IMG/VR virus record: IMGVR_UViG_3300018019_000024
Span: 1-34,170 of that record
Length of the DNA: 34,170 bases
Strand: one strand, 5' to 3'
Source of the DNA: a virus
Shown: piece after piece, positions 29,198-34,170 of the stretch
Numbering within the stretch: the stretch's first letter is position 1
How the letters are laid out: the number at the start of each line of letters is the position of its first letter
Position numbers and translations under genes: made by a program
Notes under the pieces: generated by a model
Seen by the model: only the letters and a program-made list of their open reading frames with translations
The model's database searches: none
Told to the model about the DNA's origin: nothing

Positions 29198-31787
29198 CGA
29201 AGATCGGCAGCACCTGGGCGCCGCCGGACTGCGGCTGCGTGCGCTTTTTCTTCTGCAGCCTGGCGTAGCCGCCCGTCATGGCGTCGGTCTGGTCCTTGAA
29301 CTTGCTGCCGGGGAAGTTTGTCACTTCCTCCAAAAACGTGTCGTTCCACGGCCCGACGACAATCTCGACGTTACCATTTTCGGCCTGCGCCGCCATGGGC
29401 TCCGCGCGGTCGATCTTGCTGCCCGTCTCAATCAGCTTATGCGCGTCAAAGCCGTCCAGCATGCTGACCATGTCTCGCGCCACCGTATTGTGCACGACGA
29501 TATCGCGCACTAGAAACGACGCCTGTCCGCGTACCGTCAGGCAGCGGCACGGTCGGACGCCAGCCGGCGTCACGGACATGACCTGATCCGGCAAATAGTC
29601 CTCGTCGAAACGGCGATAGATCGACGCGTTGGCCAGCGACGCCAGTCGGGCGGCCTTGAACGAGTGGTGCACCGGAATTCGCTTCAAAAACCGGCCATAG
29701 GCGTCGTCCTGCTGGCGCATGCGCAACAGCCAGCTACGGTGGCGTTTCTCCAGATATTTGCCATTCTTGGTCTTTAGCGTCGAATTGATGCCAAGCCGCA
29801 GCAGCAGGTGCTGCACATCCTCAAGCAACGCCTTGCTGACGCTGTAGAATATGACCTCGTGCGCGTCTTTCGATACGAATCCGTCACAGGCGAAATAGGC
29901 CCCAAGGAATTCAGCCACCAACGGGCTGGGGGCGCCAAACACCCATGCTGGCACACGTTTGGTATAGGCATTGTGCCCGGCCAGTCCGGTATCACGCAGC
30001 CATGACTGCAAGCCCGCTGCGTTGATCTCGCCGCGCCGGTAACCATTGCTGGTGCGGCCACCAACGGATTGCACGCAATGCCGGAAGTCCAGCAGCTCAA
30101 CATGGTCGTGACAACAGAACGACGATTTGCTGCTTTGCACCTTGCGTTCCGGTCGTCGGATGCTTGTCACCGATCCATCGCCAATAAAATAGCCAGCAAG
30201 CCGGAACTCTTCCGCCGAACGATCAGCGATCGCCGCTATGCGCGGAGTACTGCGGAGCGCGACAACGCTGCCTGGGCGCAGGGCGCCGGCAGCCACCCAA
30301 TCGTCTGGCGTGAGAAACGGGTGGTCAAGCGCCGCCACGACTTCGCGCCCGGATCCTGTCTTAATGCACACCGTCGGCAAGTCGCCCTGTTGAAACACAG
30401 CGTCGACCATCCCAGGCACACCATCCTTGCCTATGACGGTGTCACCAACAATGATTTCCTTAAGCGGCACCTGTTGGCCATCGCCGCGCAAGATCAATTC
30501 TTCCTCCCAGATTGGCTTGCCGGCGCTGCCAGGGTCTTGCGGCACCTGCACCTCGTAGCTACCGCCCAGCTGGGCAATGCGTATCTGGTCGGCCAGCGCC
30601 GTCGCCTTGACCAGCCGGCGCACCAGGGGCGCCTGCTCGCGACAGCGCTGCACGTCGGCAATGCAGTATTGCGACAATGTCGGGTGCTTGCCCAGCAGCA
30701 CGCCGGCGGTGTAGGGCGGGTCGGCCGTATAAGTCGCCTCGGTGTCCGCCAGGTCCCAGTGCCGCACCCAGCGATAGCCCAGCGGCATGGCTGGCCTGGG
30801 CTTGAACCAGGCGCGCTTGAACATGCCGCCTTCGCGCGGCACCGGAGTCTGTTGGTGTTGCCCAGAAACTGCGTATGCGGTCATCTCGCGTTCAAGTGCA
30901 TCCACGGTAGCTAACGGGAATCGTTCAGGAAATAGCAATTCCCCCTCTTGCCGGCGCGGGTCAGTGAATATCGGCGTCGTGCAGTGCCGGCCTTGCTCGT
31001 ACCGCATGGGCAGCACCAGGGCTATGTGCTGCACCCCGATTTGCTCCCACACCCCGCTGGGGTCATCCTGATGCACCCGCTGCATAATCAGCGCGATGGC
31101 CGACGCCACCGGGTCATTAAGACGAGTTGGCACCGATTCCCGCATGATGAACTTAGCCTGCTCGCGATCGGCGTCCGACTTGGACTGCGGCACCGACAGC
31201 GGGTCGTCGATCGTCAGCACGTCGCCGCGGCCGCCGGTCAGCCCCTCGAACGCCACGCCCTCGCGTGTGCCCTTGCTCGAATTCTCAAACGACGTTTCGG
31301 CCACGCGTGTCAGCTTCACATGCGGCCAAAGCGTCTGATACCAGTCCGAAAGGATCAAATCGCGGGTCTTGCGCGTGTCGCGCTTGACGTAATCCGCCGA
31401 ATAGCTGGTCGACAGGAAACGCCGGTGTGCCAGATTGCACGGTCCCCATTGCCAGGCGTTCCATAAAACACTGACAATCAATGATTTCCCGACGCCTGGC
31501 GGCACATTGAAGCGCACCTTGTTCGGCAGCCCCATGGCCAGGAAACGACCCCAGGTCAGAGCCTCAAGGTGATCGCATATCGCACGCACCACCCAGCCCT
31601 CGACAAACTGCGTCCTGGGCTCAAGGACGTGCCAGGCCTCGCGCACAAAGCCGATTAAGGTCTGGCAGCGCGCGCGGATAGCATCCGCGTTCGCCTGCGT
31701 GTCTGCCCGCTCGCGCTCAGTGGCTCGTTGGTGCTTTGCCTGCTGGATCGCCTGCAGCAGTTGGGTCGGCGAGATTCGCGACAACAC
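29190..31787 (-). CDS. terL: Terminase large subunit, interrupted by an intein
   Basis: 865 residues if started at the GTG at 31787; the start is uncertain (TTG 31784 possible; another TTG further upstream). The ATPase shows Walker A PPGVGKS (96-102) and Walker B VLTIDDP (190-196). The nuclease contributes WDLADTEATYTAD (D345), PQDPGSAGK (D418) and DQTDAMTGGYARL (832-835). Between PQDPGSAGK and TVARDMVSML a 343-residue insert (residues 425-767) carries intein and LAGLIDADG motifs. After excision the extein is about 522 residues, normal for TerL. It overlaps terS by about 70 nt. It packages DNA through the portal. Confidence 0.9.
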   Translation of the reverse strand: MLSRISPTQLLQAIQQAKHQRATERERADTQANADAIRARCQTLIGFVREAWHVLEPRTQFVEGWVVRAICDHLEALTWGRFLAMGLPNKVRFNVPPGVGKSLIVSVLWNAWQWGPCNLAHRRFLSTSYSADYVKRDTRKTRDLILSDWYQTLWPHVKLTRVAETSFENSSKGTREGVAFEGLTGGRGDVLTIDDPLSVPQSKSDADREQAKFIMRESVPTRLNDPVASAIALIMQRVHQDDPSGVWEQIGVQHIALVLPMRYEQGRHCTTPIFTDPRRQEGELLFPERFPLATVDALEREMTAYAVSGQHQQTPVPREGGMFKRAWFKPRPAMPLGYRWVRHWDLADTEATYTADPPYTAGVLLGKHPTLSQYCIADVQRCREQAPLVRRLVKATALADQIRIAQLGGSYEVQVPQDPGSAGKPIWEEELILRGDGQQVPLKEIIVGDTVIGKDGVPGMVDAVFQQGDLPTVCIKTGSGREVVAALDHPFLTPDDWVAAGALRPGSVVALRSTPRIAAIADRSAEEFRLAGYFIGDGSVTSIRRPERKVQSSKSSFCCHDHVELLDFRHCVQSVGGRTSNGYRRGEINAAGLQSWLRDTGLAGHNAYTKRVPAWVFGAPSPLVAEFLGAYFACDGFVSKDAHEVIFYSVSKALLEDVQHLLLRLGINSTLKTKNGKYLEKRHRSWLLRMRQQDDAYGRFLKRIPVHHSFKAARLASLANASIYRRFDEDYLPDQVMSVTPAGVRPCRCLTVRGQASFLVRDIVVHNTVARDMVSMLDGFDAHKLIETGSKIDRAEPMAAQAENGNVEIVVGPWNDTFLEEVTNFPGSKFKDQTDAMTGGYARLQKKKRTQPQSGGAQVLPIFAR
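29487..30515 (-). mobile_element. LAGLIDADG intein in TerL, Pro1, class-3-like
   Basis: 343 residues from Pro (after GK of PQDPGSAGK) to Asn (before Thr). Block A is PIWEEELILRGDGQQVPLKE, block B ALDHPFLTPDDW, block F CRCLTVRGQASFLV and block G DIVVHN. First residue Pro cannot start the standard acyl shift. A block F Cys at the usual Asp position and Thr+1 are features of class 3 inteins. Block B has no Thr and the expected block G Thr is not visible. Two DOD motifs (LAGYFIGDG at intein residues 106-114, FLGAYFACDG at 203-212) indicate a homing endonuclease. Confidence 0.85.
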
Positions 31788-32223
31788 TGAGAGCGCCAAG
31801 GACTCGCTCGAATTGCTCAATATCGCCCTCCGGTAGTTTGCCCAAGATGGCCGCCAGTGCCGCAATGTCCAGCGGACTACCGTCCGGATTGGTGTGCGCC
31901 ACGCCGGTCAGCCGGCGGTGGCAATACATCGCGGCATCGCGCGCGGCCATGCGGGCATACGATAGCTCATTCCTGACCAATTCGCGGTCCAGCGGCCGAC
32001 CGCCTTCCCTGCCCTCGTCAGCCTTGGCGCGCGCCTGCTCGCGTCCGGCTTCGTCCATGTGGTATCTGGCGATCGACAGCAGCATGTCGGCCGGGCTGGC
32101 ACCGGCATGCAACGTCTTTATTTCGGCCGCCACCGCGCTGGCGCTGCTCGCAACGCCTGGAATGGCCAATTTATCGGCTTTTGGCTTCCGCCCGGCACCT
32201 GGTCGCCATCCACCTCGTGGCAT
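31717..32223 (-). CDS. terS: Small terminase subunit-like protein
   Basis: 168 residues, ATG at 32223. It starts MPRGGWRPGAGRKPKADKLA, the G-R-P-G-A-G-R-K-P motif typical of small terminases and phage DNA-binding proteins. The middle is helical with charged coiled-coil-like pieces (SIARYHMDEAGREQARAKAD, then LVRNELSYARMAARDAAMYC). The tail has LPEGDIEQFERVLGALSVVA. It directly precedes terL and overlaps it. It recognises the packaging site and recruits TerL. The overlap is longer than a usual ATGA link. Confidence 0.8.
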   Translation of the reverse strand: MPRGGWRPGAGRKPKADKLAIPGVASSASAVAAEIKTLHAGASPADMLLSIARYHMDEAGREQARAKADEGREGGRPLDRELVRNELSYARMAARDAAMYCHRRLTGVAHTNPDGSPLDIAALAAILGKLPEGDIEQFERVLGALSVVANLADPTAAGDPAGKAPTSH

Positions 32224-32285
32224 GTTTTTGAATTAGCCCTGCAATCAATCTGGAATCGGTCGGGGGCGATATTGAGCCCGTGCGG

Positions 32286-32315
32286 ATCATAAGGCAGCTT
32301 TGCGCGCCAATGCAA
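32286..32315 (-). promoter_or_regulatory. Candidate promoter for terS-terL
   Basis: TTGCAT (32315-32310) and TATGAT (32291-32286) are 18 bp apart on the minus strand. The -10 fits five of six positions. It would give a leader of about 56 nt before terS. The 182-bp gap 32224-32405 otherwise holds only the inverted repeat at 32371-32392. Confidence 0.45.
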
Positions 32316-32370
32316 ATGGTGCTGCAATTAACGGGTTTGCACGTTGCGCTGGGTGGCGCGCGGAGCCATG

Positions 32371-32392
32371 TTTGATTTGATCGAGAATCAAA
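32371..32392. repeat. Inverted repeat in the intergenic gap
   Basis: TTTGATT at 32371-32377 pairs with AATCAAA at 32386-32392 around an 8-nt loop. It lies just before the plus-strand GIY-YIG gene start and upstream of the terS promoter. It could be an operator or a weak structure affecting both directions. Confidence 0.4.
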
Positions 32393-32405
32393 AGAGCCGC
32401 CGGCG

Positions 32406-32684
32406 ATGCTCGTTTACAAAATCACCAACATGCTGACCGGTGCCGAGTACGTCGGGCTGACGTGCCGCAGATTGCTGACAAGGTGGAGCGATCACAAGGC
32501 GAAGGCGCGTGCCGGAACAAAAACGCCGCTATACAACGCAATGCGTAAATATGGTTTTGCTGCATTTTCGATCGAGGCAGTTGCGTCTGCCAAGTCCTAC
32601 GATGCGCTAAAAGCCGCCGAGGTGGCGATCATCGTGACCTCGGGCGGAAACCTCGCCGTTCACGGCGGGGAGGAAGCCCGTTGA
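32406..32684 (+). pseudogene. GIY-YIG endonuclease gene truncated by an IS fragment
   Basis: The frame starts at the ATG at 32406. It contains MLVYKITNMLTGAEYVGLTC (GIY-YIG signature, with the V-Y and Y-V-G elements), RRLLTRWSDHKAKARAG and AFSIEAVASAKSYDALKAAE. The natural sequence ends at about AEVAIIV. The remaining TSGGNLAVHGGEEAR is encoded by the IS left end, so the C-terminus is replaced. The catalytic Glu that usually follows (as E-x-x-W/I) may survive as AEVAII, but the domain is incomplete. This was a small homing endonuclease that lost its end. Confidence 0.8.
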
Positions 32685-32841
32685 GCTTCCACGTATCGCT
32701 TGACCCTCTCAAGCGGAGCGCCACCGGCACTGGCGGCAAAGTAGGATGGCGACCAAAGAACACTGCGCCAATAGCGAGCAGCAATATCCCGGCGCTCAAG
32801 TCTGAGCAGTCGGGACGAGGTACCCTTGAGGGCATTAACCA
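32629..32841 (-). pseudogene. Fragment of an IS605-type left end and tnpA 3' part
   Basis: 213 bp align without gaps to 23461-23673 with about eleven substitutions. They cover the left-end hairpin and the last 60 or so codons of TnpA (VNALKGTSSRLLRLERR to AQRASSPP). The other part of the element, including tnpB and the right end, is absent. The break coincides with the start of the 15-bp inverted repeat at 32840. Ten bases outside the assumed end are also the same at both sites. Confidence 0.85.
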
Positions 32842-32854
32842 TGCTTATCCGGTT
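32840..32854. repeat. Left 15-bp inverted repeat of a 750-bp module
   Basis: CATGCTTATCCGGTT at 32840-32854. The reverse complement AACCGGATAAGCATG is at 33576-33590. The copies enclose the repeat-protein gene and the sequence between it and the XRE gene. The IS fragment's homology ends at this point. Confidence 0.6.
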
Positions 32855-32880
32855 TAGACACACAGCCCTAGATGTAGTGG

Positions 32881-33507
32881 TCACGGGAATACCAGCGTTT
32901 TGCCATTCCATGCGCAGTCAGGAATGTTCAATTTGATGTAAGCCAAAATGTCGGCGTCCAGCGTGGCGCGCTTGGCCTTGTAGTCGGCGTACAGCGTGGC
33001 GCGCTTGGCCTCGTAGTCGGCGTACAGCGGGGCGTGCTTGGCCTTGTAGTCGGCGTACAGCGGGGCGTGCTTGGCCTTGTAGTCGGCGTCCAGCGTGGCG
33101 CGCTTGGCCTTGTAGTCGGCGTACAGCGTGGCGCGCTTGGCCTTGTAGTCGGCGTCCAGCGGGGCGTGCTTGGCCTCGTAGTCGGCGTCCAGCGTGGCGC
33201 GCTTGGCCTTGTAGTCGGCGTACAGCGTGGCGCGCTTGGCCTCGTAGTCGGCGTACAGCGTGGCGTGCTTGGCCATCGCCTCACAACCGCCCAGATAGAT
33301 CATGTTGTGTAAGCGGATAGCCACTTCGTTCTTCGGCTTTTTACGCTTCACATAATCAATGCGTTCATTCACATCGTGTGACTCTTCGCACAACTGTTCA
33401 TGGTGCAGAAAACCAAACCAGCCTTTCGTCGGGCCAGTGTAATTGTAGCGACCTGGAAACAATGTATTCTCGATCTTCTTGCGGCGCGGATGATTAACCA
33501 TTTTCAA
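32881..33507 (-). CDS. Hendecad-repeat coiled-coil protein
   Basis: 208 residues, ATG at 33507. An N-terminal domain of about 75 residues (RKKIENTLFPGRYNYTG, GWFGFLHHEQLCEESHDVNE, then NEVAIRLHNMIYLGG) is followed by ten copies of an 11-residue repeat of type AKRATLYADYK at residues 79-188. The end is IKLNIPDCAWNGKTLVFP. Hendecads give near-straight, right-handed coiled coils, so the protein probably forms a rod. The DNA repeats are nearly identical, so copy number may vary. No family name. It lies inside the module bounded by 15-bp inverted repeats. Confidence 0.65.
   Translation of the reverse strand: MKMVNHPRRKKIENTLFPGRYNYTGPTKGWFGFLHHEQLCEESHDVNERIDYVKRKKPKNEVAIRLHNMIYLGGCEAMAKHATLYADYEAKRATLYADYKAKRATLDADYEAKHAPLDADYKAKRATLYADYKAKRATLDADYKAKHAPLYADYKAKHAPLYADYEAKRATLYADYKAKRATLDADILAYIKLNIPDCAWNGKTLVFP
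32944..33273 (-). repeat. Ten 33-bp tandem repeats
   Basis: 330 bp of near-identical 33-bp units, all in frame, with Y/D, R/H and T/P changes between units. The units are contiguous and carry no spacers, so this is not a CRISPR array. Slippage or recombination could change the length of the rod. Confidence 0.9.
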
Positions 33508-33575
33508 GTCCTCTGCCCCTGAAATCCCCGAGGCGCGGGATCAACATCTAGTGGCTCTTAGCAGTTGTGTGCGTC

Positions 33576-33590
33576 AACCGGATAAGCATG
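33576..33590. repeat. Right 15-bp inverted repeat of a 750-bp module
   Basis: AACCGGATAAGCATG at 33576-33590, the exact reverse complement of 32840-32854. The sequences inside each copy also share CACACA a few bases further in, so the similarity may be longer but imperfect. Confidence 0.6.
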
Positions 33591-33600
33591 CAAGAGACAG

Positions 33601-33828
33601 TTAAGTGACAATGTCTCCTGCGTTGTCACTTTGGTGCGGCAAGCCCTTGTCGGCGTACTGGCGCGCCAGCAGCTGCACGCCGGGCGGTATCTCGCGGTGG
33701 TCATGCTCAAGGCGCCGCATGAGGCGCGACAGCGTCCTGGGCAGGCCGCGATAGCCCAGCGCCCTGGCAAACTGGCTCTGGCTGGCGCCCAGCACGATGC
33801 GGATTTCCCTAAGCTCGGCGCCGGTCAA
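33601..33828 (-). CDS. XRE-like helix-turn-helix protein
   Basis: 75 residues, ATG at 33828 overlapping the previous gene's stop (ATGA). The helices are LREIRIVLGASQSQFARALG, then RTLSRLMRRLEHDHREIPPG and VQLLARQYADKGLPHQ. The helix-turn-helix with S-Q-x-x-F-A and the R..E.....P pattern match XRE/Cro type repressors. Its 3' end contains a GTGACAA...TTGTCAC inverted repeat (33605-33629), which may be an operator for its own or a related product. It is in the accessory block. Confidence 0.6.
   Translation of the reverse strand: MTGAELREIRIVLGASQSQFARALGYRGLPRTLSRLMRRLEHDHREIPPGVQLLARQYADKGLPHQSDNAGDIVT
33603..33629. promoter_or_regulatory. GTGACAA/TTGTCAC inverted repeat
   Basis: GTGACAA at 33605-33611 and TTGTCAC at 33623-33629, 11 bp apart. 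The 16-mer at 33603-33618 resembles, in inverted orientation, 29146-29161 near the end of terL. This could be an operator of the XRE protein, but the site is inside its coding sequence. Confidence 0.35.
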
Positions 33829-34097
33829 GGCGTCACCATGGCCGCTATTTTTCGGCCAACCTCTAGGGCGTTGGTCATGTCCTCATTAAGATTTTCAACG
33901 ATCAAATGCGCGATGGCCTGCGCGTTCGGCGTCTGACGCGACGGCGCGGCAGCTATCATAGCTTTCCAATCACGCGCAGCGCACAGGTCATCGGTCCATA
34001 ATTTGCCGTTCTGCAAATCGATCCCAAGGTGAGAAACCGACCATGCAAGGCACATTTCGAGCGTTGGCTCGGTCGGCACGCATTTCCATTCTGTCAT
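33825..34097 (-). CDS. Phage hypothetical protein
   Basis: 90 residues, ATG at 34097 overlapping the truncated gene (ATGA). The start MTEWKCVPTEPTLEMCLAWS, then DWKAMIAAAPS resembles short phage proteins with a WK.VP.EPT.EM beginning and a WKAMIAAAP core, found in several siphophages and myophages without known role. The gene overlaps the XRE gene by ATGA, so the two are expressed as a unit. Confidence 0.55.
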   Translation of the reverse strand: MTEWKCVPTEPTLEMCLAWSVSHLGIDLQNGKLWTDDLCAARDWKAMIAAAPSRQTPNAQAIAHLIVENLNEDMTNALEVGRKIAAMVTP

Positions 34098-34170
34098 TGC
34101 CGTTGCTCCAAAAGTCGCTGCCGAAACTCAGCATCCGATTCCCCCATCCGACGGCATGGCATTAGACCGC
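34094..34170 (-). CDS. C-terminal end of a truncated upstream CDS
   Basis: The frame that ends in TGA at 34094 overlaps the 34097 ATG (ATGA). The readable end is PCRRMGESDAEFRQRLLEQR then Q. The gene continues beyond the window. SDAEFRQRLL is helical, and no domain can be named. Confidence 0.4.
   Translation of the reverse strand, partial: GLMPCRRMGESDAEFRQRLLEQRQ

Noticed and set aside
32944-33273. A CRISPR array
   Set aside because: The 33-bp units are contiguous and in frame, without spacers or cas genes.
33034-33312. A plus-strand repeat frame of LGLVVGVQRG units
   Set aside because: It is only the complement of the 33-bp repeats. The minus strand has a sensible N-terminal domain and the coiled-coil pattern.

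Overview
This GC-rich window is the packaging, head and contractile-tail region of a tailed phage or prophage (myovirus type). Almost every gene lies on the minus strand, so the reading order runs from high to low coordinates. The tail module follows the order of phage Mu: sheath, tube, a tail assembly chaperone with a frameshift, tape measure, DNA-circulation/LysM-like protein, hub, spike, gp46-like and gp47/J-like baseplate proteins. Base composition and families suggest a proteobacterial host, but nothing here fixes it. No integrase, lysis gene, tRNA, rRNA or CRISPR array was seen.

Layout, in transcription order. (1) 34170-32840: small accessory genes (a truncated CDS, a WK-rich hypothetical, an XRE-like repressor) and a gene with ten 33-bp repeats. 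The repeat gene is enclosed by 15-bp inverted repeats. (2) 32841-32406: a fragment of an IS200/IS605-type element that has cut the end off a GIY-YIG endonuclease gene. (3) 32315-29190: a candidate promoter, terS, and terL. terL is split by a 343-residue LAGLIDADG intein placed next to its nuclease motif. (4) 29042-25034: a tightly coupled cassette, mostly ATGA overlaps, of small genes around the portal, including a previously hidden 43-codon ORF and two HTH-like genes. (5) 25033-23465: a complete IS605-type element (tnpA and tnpB, both end hairpins). (6) 23464-19619: small hypotheticals, a stand-alone biotinyl-type domain protein, a virion-like protein, a signal-peptide protein overlapping an Asp-box/GH74-like protein, and a 27-residue membrane peptide. 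(7) 19592-17084: scaffold, a rho-independent terminator, a sigma70-like promoter with a 220-nt structured leader, then the major capsid protein. (8) 16990-11183: head decoration, connector and neck genes, interrupted by two free-standing HNH endonucleases. (9) 11167-1: the tail and baseplate, interrupted by a plus-strand two-helix membrane protein, a minus-strand hypothetical, and an HNH remnant.

Two themes stand out. First, selfish DNA is dense: an intein, an intact IS605 element, an IS fragment, two HNH genes, an HNH remnant and a broken GIY-YIG gene in 34 kb. Second, a recurrent module of about 75-110 residues (pattern TIGGT..TGD.V...F then SGDT...A..L...INA) occurs in at least five virion proteins. 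These include the sheath and a connector, where it looks inserted into the ancestral fold. Other points worth checking are the A9 shift site that would fuse the two tail-chaperone frames by +1/-2, a Pro1 intein resembling class 3, and a TnpB without the canonical RuvC-II glutamate. All assignments come from reading the sequence; no database search was possible.
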